Below are positions 44,953-53,357 of a DNA stretch of 64,000 bases, one piece after another. Below the pieces are notes generated by a model. The model saw nothing but the letters and a program-made list of their open reading frames with translations. It had not been told where the DNA came from and did not search any database. The translations under genes and the position numbers were made by a program. The DNA is from Chitinophaga sp. 180180018-3 (lineage in GTDB: Bacteria > Bacteroidota > Bacteroidia > Chitinophagales > Chitinophagaceae), in NCBI RefSeq assembly GCF_037893185.1, contig NZ_CP140772.1, positions 7,928,001 through 7,992,000 of the forward strand. Direction: 5' to 3'. Position 1 is the first letter of the stretch, and each line of letters opens with the position of its first letter.

Positions 44953-44970
44953 AACACTGAATTATTGATG

Positions 44971-45000
44971 CAAAGGTAGCAGGTGATCAGATGCGCGAAA
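44971..45000 (-). promoter_or_regulatory. Promoter of cydAB
   Basis: On the minus strand, TTTC (44997-45000), 18 bases, then TACCTTTG (44971-44978) fit the Bacteroidota promoter pattern, 19 bases upstream of the cydA ATG. Confidence 0.55.
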
Positions 45001-45124
45001 CTGATGTTTATCATGTATTAATATAAACATAATATTTGTGACCACTGAACAAGTAAATAACGGAATTATCAACTTGTTTTATTACCTTGAAACAATAATT
45101 TTAGTGTAATGGTTTACTTAATAT

Positions 45125-45149
45125 AACGTCCTGCTTATAGCAGGACGTT
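45125..45149. terminator. Ten-bp hairpin between cydA and jetC
   Basis: AACGTCCTGC / GCAGGACGTT (45125-45134 and 45140-45149), a perfect stem with a 5-base loop. The tails are only moderately T-rich on both sides. It probably helps end the jet transcript. Confidence 0.55.
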
Positions 45150-45207
45150 TATATTTTAATGTTGAGACGTTTGGGCGGCGGATAATATCATTGCAGAGCT
45201 GGCTGTG

Positions 45208-45247
45208 ATTCCCGACGGGTAGCTTTGCTTCCGTCGGGAATACGTTT
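45208..45247. terminator. Eleven-bp hairpin directly after jetC
   Basis: ATTCCCGACGG / CCGTCGGGAAT (45208-45218 and 45231-45241). It lies just beyond the jetC stop, so it could act as its terminator, but the T-run (GTTTTT) is on the plus-strand side. This could instead mark the end of an unseen plus-strand transcript. Confidence 0.55.
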
Positions 45248-48200
45248 TTATGACATCACAGCCATTGATTCAAATTCTTTTTTCCTGTCGCGGTATTCTT
45301 CCATTGTGAAATTATAAACAACGGAATCGCGTTTATTTTTATTCGCCACAAAATGACAGGCATGTATATATGGCTCTGCGATATTCAGTTTATCCAATGG
45401 TGTTACTACCAGCAGCTGCAGATTTAACTGGCCGCAATACTCCATCAGGTAATGGCTCTTTTCAGGATCCAGTTTACTGAATGCTTCATCGACGGTAATG
45501 AAACGCAGGCTGCGGTGCTGGCGGTTGCTTTCGTTGATACCAAACTGGTAAGCAATGGCAGCTCCGAGGATGGTGTAAGTGAATTGTGCTTTTTCACCGC
45601 CCGACAGGCTGGCTGTATCTTCGTAATATTTGAACGCTTTGTTGTCGGAGATGTAAAACTCTTTAGCGCCGAAATCGAGCCAGTTGCGGACATCGGTTAC
45701 TTTACGCCGCCATGCTTCATTCTGTTGTAATTCATCTATCAGCACCTTGATATTTTCAAACAACTGATCACCATATGCCTCATCCTTTTCCATGTGATAT
45801 TTGTAGGAATCCGGCACCGCGCTGCTTAGTTTTTCTTTGAAGTTGCGAATCTCCACATCGCGCACATGGCGGCATTCCAGCTGCAGATAAGTATCCGGAT
45901 TTTTATTAAAGGTGATATTGCGCAAAGGTTCGTTCAGGTCTTCCATCACTTCGCGGATGAGATCTTCCTGACCGTATATCCATGCCCGGTAGTTGGTAAT
46001 GGCATTGAGCATACTGGTATCCATATATTTCCGGAAGCGCTCCTTATGTTCAATGAGGCGTTGGAATTTGATGCGTTCATACAGCGCCGTAAATTCGTCG
46101 AGATATTTTACATGCGGCTGCAGATCGGTCACGTCGCCGAGCCAGTTGGGATAGGTATCGTGAATGGATTTGGGCGGCATTACAAATGCGGCCAGTTGCC
46201 GGGTGATCTCGGATTCCTTTTCGGTGGATTGGCGTATCGCTTCATTCAGTGAGGCTTTCAGGCTTTCATCTGCCTTCTTGCGATGGGCAGCGAGTTGCAA
46301 GGCTGTTTCAGCTGTTTCGGTGATCGCCAGATCTGACAGGTATTCCATGGCACGCTGTTGTGCTGCATCATCGAGTTTATTTACGCGGAGCTGTTTGAAG
46401 TAGCGTTGTTTCTCGTTCACTTTATCATCGAGTCGGCCTTTTTCCTGCAGGATCTTTTCTTTTTCCTGCTCCCGGGCGCTGATCAAACCGGCGGCTTCAT
46501 CCAGCTGGTCGCATATCACCTGGTATTTGTCGGATGTTTGCAGCAGCTGTGCTTTTTCCCGCGAGAAGGTTTCAATTACTGCCACATGGGATTGCCAGCT
46601 GATCTCGCCGAAGTTGCGTAATGAGAGGAATGCGCTCAGAAAAGCATGATTACCGGATATAGCCTTACGGGATGTTTCCAACTGGCTGATGCTATGCTGC
46701 AACATATCGATGTTGGCATTGCACTCGTCCTGTTCTTCTTTGAGCAACCGCAGTTTGTTTTTATTATTCCATCCCAGTACATAATTGTTTTTCTGAGAAC
46801 GGTTAGGGCGGTCATCTTTTTCGTGGCGGGTTGCCTGACGGGTCAAACCGTTGGAGGTAACTGCTTTTTTCGATTTGTTGAACACCTTCATATCGTCGGT
46901 ACAGGTGTAATCGAATTGATCGAGCAGTTGCTGTTGCAGCCATTCCTTGAACGCTGTTCCGGGCTTGATATCTATTTTCTGCAGGAGGCTGTCTTTCTCA
47001 GAAGGCATGCGTAGCATCGTGTACGACTGTTCCTCGATCTTATGATAAACGAGCCTGGTTTGCAGATTATTCTCGTTAATATAACGGTTAATATCTTTGA
47101 TATAATCTTCCGGTACCAACAGTCGCAGTGCGAAGTTGTGCAGCACCTTTTCAATAGCGTTCTCCCAGTGACTTTCCTTATCTTTTATTTTTATCAGTTC
47201 GCCGGCAAAAGGGAGATCCTCTTCCGATACGTCCAGCATATCAGCGAGCTGTTGTCTGATGCGGATCAGTTCAAAAGGAATATTGTTTTTCCGATGAAGG
47301 AAGGAATCGATTTCTTCCTCCAGCCGGGTGGCCTGCGACCGTTCGGCGGAAAGACTGCTTTTATGATGGAATATTTCTTCCTGCAGCGATTCTATTTGTT
47401 TGTCGAGACTACCCAGTTGTTTTTCAGCCAGGGTAATATTTTCATGAAACTGCTGTTCATCCGGAGAGGCCTGTAACTGCAGGCGTTCAGCGAGTTTATT
47501 ATACTCCTCCATTTTGCTACGTTTCGCTTCCAGCGATTTCTGTTCGTAGTGAATTGTTTTTTCAATGGAGCGGAGCTGCTCATCAACGCTGTTGTTAGCT
47601 TTCTGGGCAATCAGTTCATCTTTTCTTAACTGCAGCGTGCGGAGCTGTTCGTTGGCTGAAGTCAGCGTACTGGCAATGGTTTCCTGTTCCTGTTGCAGTA
47701 CCTGCAATTCTTTTTCCAGGATATCTTTTTCCTGCTTGTTAAACCAGGCGGGCAGTATATCCTGCAGTGCCTGCAGTTCCCGGTTTTTTGTTTGTACAGT
47801 GATCCAGGAGGCGCGGTTTTCGATGATGGGCTCCAGCATTTTCAGCTGGGTTTCATCTTTTTGAATAGCCCGGTGGCTGGTAAGCAGGCTGTCGTAGTTT
47901 TCCTTGAGTTTCAGAAATTCATTCTCACTGTCTGTTTCTTCCAGCATCTGGCCGCGGATAAAGGTATTGAGGTCGCCCAATACTTTTATGCCCACAGTCT
48001 GGTTAAACAGTGATAAAGCCTTTTCACTCCTCAGGCCAAATATATTGCTGAAAAGGGCTGCATATTCCTTGAAGCTGTCGGTAATTTCCGTTTTGGGGAA
48101 TTCCAGTTTCAGTCTTTTTTTCCAATCGCCTTTGATATCAAATTTACCATTACCGAAATGATCGTTGATATTAAGTTTATGTGGAGATACAATGTATTGC

Positions 48201-48637
48201 CGTTTCATTTCTCCGGCGTGCCACCTTACCTGCGCCAGTGTGATCTGGTGCATTGTGGCAGCGTTGTAGAAGTAAGCCAGCAGTACAGAGTAAGGATTGT
48301 TTTCCTTATGCCGGAGCTGATCGGTTTTAGATTGCTGGGATTCTTCGGAAAATGTTTTACCGTAGTATCCCCAGAAGTAGGATTCCTCGCCTCTGTCGCG
48401 GCGTTGCTCCGTACCGGACGATTGGTTATAGAATCTTTTCCCTGAAGGTACGAGCAGGGTCAGGAGGGCATCGATGAGTGTTGTTTTGCCGCTACCGTTG
48501 GCGCCTGTGAGCAGGGAAGTATTTCCATTGGTATTAACACGGTATATTTTATTGTGAAATGTTCCCCAGTTGTATATTTCAAAATATTGCAACCGGAATC
48601 CACTTTCCTTTGAATCGCTATTGAACAGGGTGGACAT
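45248..48637 (-). CDS. jetC: JetC/MksB-like SMC ATPase (Wadjet/MksBEF core)
   Basis: A 1129-residue MukB/SMC-like ATPase. Walker A is GANGSGKT (45-52), long coiled-coil arms run from about 270 to 900 with a hinge in the middle, the ABC signature SLSGGEKAQ is near 1011, and Walker B is RFITVDEAF with D1050 and E1051. It is the motor of JetABC(D) or MksBEF(G) condensins, which extrude DNA loops; with JetD the complex destroys plasmids. The ATG overlaps jetB by 20 bases, so translation is coupled. Downstream there is no jetD, only hairpins and then cydA. Confidence 0.88.
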   Translation of the reverse strand: MSTLFNSDSKESGFRLQYFEIYNWGTFHNKIYRVNTNGNTSLLTGANGSGKTTLIDALLTLLVPSGKRFYNQSSGTEQRRDRGEESYFWGYYGKTFSEESQQSKTDQLRHKENNPYSVLLAYFYNAATMHQITLAQVRWHAGEMKRQYIVSPHKLNINDHFGNGKFDIKGDWKKRLKLEFPKTEITDSFKEYAALFSNIFGLRSEKALSLFNQTVGIKVLGDLNTFIRGQMLEETDSENEFLKLKENYDSLLTSHRAIQKDETQLKMLEPIIENRASWITVQTKNRELQALQDILPAWFNKQEKDILEKELQVLQQEQETIASTLTSANEQLRTLQLRKDELIAQKANNSVDEQLRSIEKTIHYEQKSLEAKRSKMEEYNKLAERLQLQASPDEQQFHENITLAEKQLGSLDKQIESLQEEIFHHKSSLSAERSQATRLEEEIDSFLHRKNNIPFELIRIRQQLADMLDVSEEDLPFAGELIKIKDKESHWENAIEKVLHNFALRLLVPEDYIKDINRYINENNLQTRLVYHKIEEQSYTMLRMPSEKDSLLQKIDIKPGTAFKEWLQQQLLDQFDYTCTDDMKVFNKSKKAVTSNGLTRQATRHEKDDRPNRSQKNNYVLGWNNKNKLRLLKEEQDECNANIDMLQHSISQLETSRKAISGNHAFLSAFLSLRNFGEISWQSHVAVIETFSREKAQLLQTSDKYQVICDQLDEAAGLISAREQEKEKILQEKGRLDDKVNEKQRYFKQLRVNKLDDAAQQRAMEYLSDLAITETAETALQLAAHRKKADESLKASLNEAIRQSTEKESEITRQLAAFVMPPKSIHDTYPNWLGDVTDLQPHVKYLDEFTALYERIKFQRLIEHKERFRKYMDTSMLNAITNYRAWIYGQEDLIREVMEDLNEPLRNITFNKNPDTYLQLECRHVRDVEIRNFKEKLSSAVPDSYKYHMEKDEAYGDQLFENIKVLIDELQQNEAWRRKVTDVRNWLDFGAKEFYISDNKAFKYYEDTASLSGGEKAQFTYTILGAAIAYQFGINESNRQHRSLRFITVDEAFSKLDPEKSHYLMEYCGQLNLQLLVVTPLDKLNIAEPYIHACHFVANKNKRDSVVYNFTMEEYRDRKKEFESMAVMS

Positions 48638-49211
48638 GCAGTTTTAATTTTGATTTGATTTCTTCCAGTTTTTCGTTATTCACCAGTGCTTTGATGATCC
48701 TTTTTACCTCGAACTGTTGCATTTCCTTGTTGGCAGCGTCTTCGCGGGTAACTTTCAGTACGCCTACATTCAGCAGGGTATTAATCGGTTTGTTAAGATC
48801 TTTCAGCAGTTTAGACCTGTTGTGTCTTTCTTTGAAGAAGAGTGCAAGTCGTTCTTTGATTTCCTTCTGAGTAAGGAAAAGCCTGGTACCATTACCCTGT
48901 ACGTCGAATTCATCGAGTGCTTCACGGAGTACGATGCATAGCAGGGTGGCTTCATAAGTAAGCCTTGTTTTGCGCATGAGGCGTGGCAGCGGTTTTTCAT
49001 TAGCGCTGTCGTCGGCTTCCGGCTGTACGATACGGGCAAACCCGTCGGCTTCGCTGATCACCAGCTGCAGACCGGTTTGCTGCAGGTATTTATTTAATTC
49101 CGTCTGCCATCCCAGCAGATCTTTCCAGTAAGTTTTATCCTCTTCATATACGGGCCCCTGCATGAGTTTCAGGAACACGTGTGCGAAAGGTGAAATATTT
49201 TTCTCGGCCAT
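48618..49211 (-). CDS. jetB: JetB/MksE-like protein (DUF4194)
   Basis: A 197-residue DUF4194 protein, the winged-helix kite subunit that bridges the kleisin and the SMC arms. Seen are LLGWQTELNKYLQQTGLQLVIS, RLTYEATLLCIVLREALDEFD and LTQKEIKERLALFFKERHNRSKLLKDLNKPINTLLNVGVLKV, the usual C-terminal winged helix. It starts four bases after the jetA stop and overlaps jetC by 20 bases. The frame continues upstream to 49325 inside jetA, but ATG 49211 (MAEKNIS) is clearly right. Confidence 0.85.
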   Translation of the reverse strand: MAEKNISPFAHVFLKLMQGPVYEEDKTYWKDLLGWQTELNKYLQQTGLQLVISEADGFARIVQPEADDSANEKPLPRLMRKTRLTYEATLLCIVLREALDEFDVQGNGTRLFLTQKEIKERLALFFKERHNRSKLLKDLNKPINTLLNVGVLKVTREDAANKEMQQFEVKRIIKALVNNEKLEEIKSKLKLHVHPVQ

Positions 49212-49215
49212 AGTT

Positions 49216-50679
49216 TTAGTTTTGTGAATTAGTAAACAGCACCATCGGCATATTGATGACGCGGTTACCCAGAGACACGGGATCAGGGGTTTCGAGGATA
49301 ATATGGTGAGCAGATTGGCTGGCAATTGAGAAATAGGTTACCAGTTCAGTAAGCCCTTTTTCGGCGCCATAGATATCGATCAGCTCTTTCAGGCTAATCT
49401 GTTTCTTATGTTGCAATTGGGTAGAAATTCGGTCTTCCAGCAAAGCACGGTCGATATTAAAATGGTTGAAGAGTGCGTTGATATCTTCTGCACTGAAGTC
49501 GGTACCACCTACCCCTTCAGGGAATTCCACATCGGGGTTGATTTTCTTTTCTTCCGCCATTTCCCAGCGATCGAACAGGTCTATTTCAGGATCGCTTTCC
49601 AACTCAATAAAAAATTCTTCACCGGGAGGATTCTCGAGTGATTGAAACGCCAGTTGCCGGATTTCGTTGATCAGTTCCACGGCTATTCTCCGGTCGGTGA
49701 GATTATTTTCGCTGAGTACGCGGCTAAGTTTATCACTTAATTTTTTGTTGGCATCGATCACTTTTTTGCCGGAAGCGTGCAGGTATTGTTTCAGCTTTTT
49801 CAGGAAGCGGTCGTTTTTATATTCGATGTTCCTGTCTTCCAGCAGCATGTATAGCTTTTCTATCAGCTCCCGCATTTCTTCCTGCTTCTGTTCATCCATG
49901 AGAAATTGCCAGAAGGAGTAGAAACTTTTGCCCTGATCTTTCTGGCGCAGGGCTTCGAAAGAATCCAGTGTATAAGCCAGCAGGGCGCCTTTGGCGATAT
50001 CCCTTTCACTTTGTTTCCGGTATATTTCCTGTGTGATCCGTTCGAAGTTTTGTTCTACTTCTTTGAAATCGCTCAGGAGTTCCCTCGACATACGGTTTAC
50101 ATCGTAGAAACGTTCCTTTATCTGGGTGTCGTCAAATACCTGTACTTTACCGGTAATTGAGATAGCCTTGATCTCCTGTTCAATCTCAAATTTTTTCCTT
50201 TCCAGTTCCTGTATTCGTTGCCTGGGGTCTTTATTGCTTTGGTCTATCAGCTCCTTTAGTTTGGCAAAGATGTCTTTAAAGCGACTTTCAGTACCAACGA
50301 ATTCCCGTTTTTGAAGGGTAGATACCCAATGCATTACCTTTTCCATGTCGCTGCTCAGCTCATGGATATCCACACCGTCGTCGTCGGGATATTTCCGGAG
50401 GAAGCCTTTATTGCTCCACTGGTCAATATATTTCCTGGCTTTTTCGTCGTTGTTATCCAGCAGGCTGGAGGCATCTATTTCATCGTCTGCAGACCTGTAG
50501 CCGGTGATGTCGAGATAGTCGGCTAAGCGGGTTACAAGTTCCACATTAGAAATGGTGGTATGGTTTTTTTCCTTGAATGTGTAATGAAAAAAAGACAGCA
50601 TCATTGGCGCACTACGAGCCCTTAATATCTTGAGTGTTACTGACTGGGCGTATAGATTACATAATTGGTCATACGTCAT
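49216..50679 (-). CDS. jetA: JetA/MksF-like protein (DUF3375, kleisin)
   Basis: A 487-residue DUF3375 protein, the kleisin-like partner that closes the SMC ring. The N-terminal part (about 1-120) has LKILRARSAPMMLSFFHYTF and IDQWSNKGFLRKYPDDDGVDIHEL. The middle is helical (QRIQELERKKFEIEQEIKAI), and the C-terminal region (about 380-487) ends in a winged-helix-like domain (KKQISLKELIDIYGAEKGLTELVTY). It begins 31 bases after the bestrophin gene on the same strand. The jetA-jetB-jetC order matches Wadjet operons. Confidence 0.85.
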   Translation of the reverse strand: MTYDQLCNLYAQSVTLKILRARSAPMMLSFFHYTFKEKNHTTISNVELVTRLADYLDITGYRSADDEIDASSLLDNNDEKARKYIDQWSNKGFLRKYPDDDGVDIHELSSDMEKVMHWVSTLQKREFVGTESRFKDIFAKLKELIDQSNKDPRQRIQELERKKFEIEQEIKAISITGKVQVFDDTQIKERFYDVNRMSRELLSDFKEVEQNFERITQEIYRKQSERDIAKGALLAYTLDSFEALRQKDQGKSFYSFWQFLMDEQKQEEMRELIEKLYMLLEDRNIEYKNDRFLKKLKQYLHASGKKVIDANKKLSDKLSRVLSENNLTDRRIAVELINEIRQLAFQSLENPPGEEFFIELESDPEIDLFDRWEMAEEKKINPDVEFPEGVGGTDFSAEDINALFNHFNIDRALLEDRISTQLQHKKQISLKELIDIYGAEKGLTELVTYFSIASQSAHHIILETPDPVSLGNRVINMPMVLFTNSQN

Positions 50680-50710
50680 CTGGTAAAATTACGAATTTAA
50701 AGCTAGAAGC

Positions 50711-51619
50711 TTACATGATATATAACCCATCCATTCTGGGTTGTACCGGCGCTGGTACGGGTTCATCGCCGAGGAGCTCAATGGTGTTGATTTCTATGGT
50801 GCGGGAAATGCTGTCGAGAGGGATCGCCAGGGGCTGAAAATCGAAGGGATTCATGAGCGTAATGCCGTTCAGGTGGGTGACATGGAAAACGAAGCCAAAC
50901 ATCCAGCCGAAGGGGATAGCCCAGGCGCCTATTGATTCTGTCATCATCAGGGTATTGAGAATGACATAGAACCAGATGAACATTTGTGTGAAGTAGACGT
51001 AGCTGGGTGGGAAAACGGTATTCCGTATACGTTCCGATTTGCCCATGCTGTCGCAATGCCTGACGAGCATCTGATCCAGCTCCAGGAACCGGAATCCGTC
51101 TACTTCGCCTGATTCGCGCAGCTGCTGAAGATCACGTGCCTGGAGGTTGAGGATCGCGTTTGGTATGTTGGATTGTTTTTGTACAGCCTCAATTTCTTCT
51201 TTGGTCAGATAACGGGTATAATAGTCGTCCGGGCGTTTACGGAGTGCCGTTTTGAGCGCGCAAACAAAAGCGAGGTGCCGGTATATCATGTGGCGGACCA
51301 GCGTCCGGGTGCTATCGCTGGCATTGGTGCTGGTATACAGCAGCAGGGTTCGGGACCAGGACCGGGAATCATTTACCAGTGCTCCCCAGATCTGGCGGGC
51401 TTCCCACCACCTGCCGTATGCCTGGTTGTTATTGAAGCCGATAAAAAATGCGATGGCGGTACCCAGCACGGTGGAAACAGCGATGGGGATAGATACATGT
51501 GCGGCGAGCCAGTAGTGATCGGCCAGATACACGAGCGTACAACATGCCATTAACATCAGGTCTACTTTCCAGGTGAAAGAGAAGATCTGTTTGATAGATA
51601 ATCTGGGCTTTAACAGCAT
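50711..51619 (-). CDS. Bestrophin-family anion channel (UPF0187)
   Basis: A 302-residue membrane protein of the bacterial bestrophin family, which forms pentameric chloride-type channels. Typical are VSIPIAVSTVLGTAIAFFIGFNNNQAYGRWWEARQIWG near the start, the helices FTQMFIWFYVILNTLMMTE and AWAIPFGWMFGFVFHVTHLNG, and the MNPFDFQPLAIPLDSISRTIEI C-terminal stretch. It starts 10 bases after the LytTR regulator stop and is followed 31 bases later by jetA. Confidence 0.9.
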   Translation of the reverse strand: MLLKPRLSIKQIFSFTWKVDLMLMACCTLVYLADHYWLAAHVSIPIAVSTVLGTAIAFFIGFNNNQAYGRWWEARQIWGALVNDSRSWSRTLLLYTSTNASDSTRTLVRHMIYRHLAFVCALKTALRKRPDDYYTRYLTKEEIEAVQKQSNIPNAILNLQARDLQQLRESGEVDGFRFLELDQMLVRHCDSMGKSERIRNTVFPPSYVYFTQMFIWFYVILNTLMMTESIGAWAIPFGWMFGFVFHVTHLNGITLMNPFDFQPLAIPLDSISRTIEINTIELLGDEPVPAPVQPRMDGLYIM

Positions 51620-51629
51620 ATACTGTTGT

Positions 51630-52331
51630 TTATTTCTTGAGTAATCTGTTCCCCAGGATCTTTTCCATTACACTGTCTTTAAGGCTCCTGGAAACGGGTA
51701 TCATGGCGCTGTTCATCTCGATCACATTGCCCTCTATGCTGGTAATCCTGCGGCAGTTAATAACAAACGATTTATGGGTTTGTATAAATTCGGGGCCGTT
51801 AAGATTCTCCATCACCGACTTCAGGGTTGCATGGGTAATATGTTTGCCTGCATGGGTATGTATGTGTACATAATTCTGCATAGCTTCCACGTAAATTATA
51901 TCATCCCATTCTATTCGCAATAATTTTTCTCCGGTTTTGATAAAAATAAAGCGATCTGCTTCCGGGGAGCTCTCTTTGAAGGCCTCCAACGCCCTGTTGG
52001 CGGCCTTCAGGAAACGGTCGAAAGAAATAGGTTTGAGGATGTAATCAACGGCATCGAGTTCAAATCCCTTTACCGCGTACTGTTCGTAGGCAGTAGTGAA
52101 TATTACTTTCGGAGGATTGGGAAGGCTTTGCAGTAGCTCCATCCCGTTGATATAAGGCATTTCAATGTCGAGAAAGATCAGATCCACCGGCTGCTGTTGC
52201 AGCAGGGTATTAAGCGACAGTGCATCGGCGCAAACGCCTGTCAACTCCAGAAAGTCAATTTTTTCAACGTAACCGATCAGGCCTTTCCGGGCTACCGGTT
52301 CATCATCAGTAATCACGCACCTGATCTTCAT
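51630..52331 (-). CDS. LytTR-family response regulator
   Basis: A 233-residue regulator. The receiver has CVITDDEPVAR, phospho-acceptor D55 in FLDIEMP, FTTAYEQYA and YILKPISFDRF; the LytTR domain (about 130-230) has IYVEAMQNYVHIHT, FIQTHKSFVINCRRI and IPVSRSLKDSVMEKI. It overlaps the LytS kinase by four bases (ATGA), so the two are a translationally coupled pair. The frame is open to 52505, but ATG 52331 (MKIRCVITDDE) begins the receiver. Possible targets include the acyltransferase upstream or the bestrophin and jet genes downstream. Confidence 0.92.
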   Translation of the reverse strand: MKIRCVITDDEPVARKGLIGYVEKIDFLELTGVCADALSLNTLLQQQPVDLIFLDIEMPYINGMELLQSLPNPPKVIFTTAYEQYAVKGFELDAVDYILKPISFDRFLKAANRALEAFKESSPEADRFIFIKTGEKLLRIEWDDIIYVEAMQNYVHIHTHAGKHITHATLKSVMENLNGPEFIQTHKSFVINCRRITSIEGNVIEMNSAMIPVSRSLKDSVMEKILGNRLLKK

Positions 52332-53347
52332 AAAGCAATTTTTAGGTCTGCTGAAAAATAATCGTTTCCTTTTTGCAGTGTCAGTTCGTGCCTGTTTGGA
52401 TATAGCAATGCCAGGCGACGGCGCAGGTTTTCGAGGCCGATACCTCCCTGTTTGGCGGGGGGAATAGTGTCGGGAATGGCATTGCTTACATGGAATGTCA
52501 GCCATCCGCTGTGCCAGCCCGCGGCGATAGTAATCCAGTAATTGCCTCCCGTATACTTGAATGCATTTTCTACAAGAGGAAGTAACAATAACGGGTATAC
52601 GTTTTGGCTACTCAACTGTTCATCAAACGATACTTGTAACTGCAGGTGATCATTCATCCTGCTACGCTGCAGGTCGATATACGATTGCAGGTGTTTCAGC
52701 TCGCTGTTGATATTAACAGTTTGCCGATGATCATAGAGTTGATACCGCAATAACTCGGAGAGTTTTTCCACCGTATGTTTGGCTTCCCGCACGCTTTCAT
52801 CCATCTGGAAATAGACGGTGTTCAGGGCATTGAACAGAAAGTGTGGATGGAATTGTGCTTTCAGGAAGCGGAGTTCTGTTTGCAGCTGGTCGTTGCTGAT
52901 TTTTTCCAGTAGCAGCTGTTGCTCGTAGCTTTTTTTCTGAGATGCAGCTGCTCTTTTAATCGTGTAATAAAGCAGGTAGAATAGCGTGGGAATAATTGTC
53001 AGGTTCACCACATCGTACCAGTCTTCCCCTCCCTTGCTCAGGAAACGCAGATGTTGAACCGGCAGGATGAAACCATCGGATATCAGGATGATACAGACTG
53101 TTACCACCAGGTATTCCTTAATGGCAGAGCGGGGCTCAGGCTGGCGTTGATAATACCGGAGGAGGGAATCCAGCATATAGATATATACATATCCCATCAC
53201 CAGTAACACTAGCTCGCCGGCGGTATCCTGCCAGGGGCGCTCCCAGAATCTGAAACCCGTCATTACTGCGGTGATGAGCCTCAATGAAAGATAGATCACC
53301 AGCGCATATGCTACAGGAAAGATATATTTACTCCAGAAACGTTGCAT
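52328..53347 (-). CDS. LytS-family sensor histidine kinase
   Basis: A 339-residue kinase with four membrane helices (about 8-140), then a coiled linker and the His_kinase domain with H169 in QFHPHFLFNALNTVYF. The ATPase motifs are LLPLVENAFKYTGG and QGGIGLENLRRRLALLYP. It lacks an extracytoplasmic sensor domain. The start at 53347 (MQRFWSKY) is preferred over the open frame to 53389. It lies 10 bases after the acyltransferase stop and overlaps the response regulator by four bases. Confidence 0.92.
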   Translation of the reverse strand: MQRFWSKYIFPVAYALVIYLSLRLITAVMTGFRFWERPWQDTAGELVLLVMGYVYIYMLDSLLRYYQRQPEPRSAIKEYLVVTVCIILISDGFILPVQHLRFLSKGGEDWYDVVNLTIIPTLFYLLYYTIKRAAASQKKSYEQQLLLEKISNDQLQTELRFLKAQFHPHFLFNALNTVYFQMDESVREAKHTVEKLSELLRYQLYDHRQTVNINSELKHLQSYIDLQRSRMNDHLQLQVSFDEQLSSQNVYPLLLLPLVENAFKYTGGNYWITIAAGWHSGWLTFHVSNAIPDTIPPAKQGGIGLENLRRRLALLYPNRHELTLQKGNDYFSADLKIAL

Positions 53348-53357
53348 TTGGTTCAAA

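Noticed and set aside
45248..48637. Reading JetC as SbcC or RecN
   Set aside because: Its length, the DUF3375 and DUF4194 neighbours and the overlap with jetB fit Jet/Mks better than a recombination nuclease; no SbcD gene is present.
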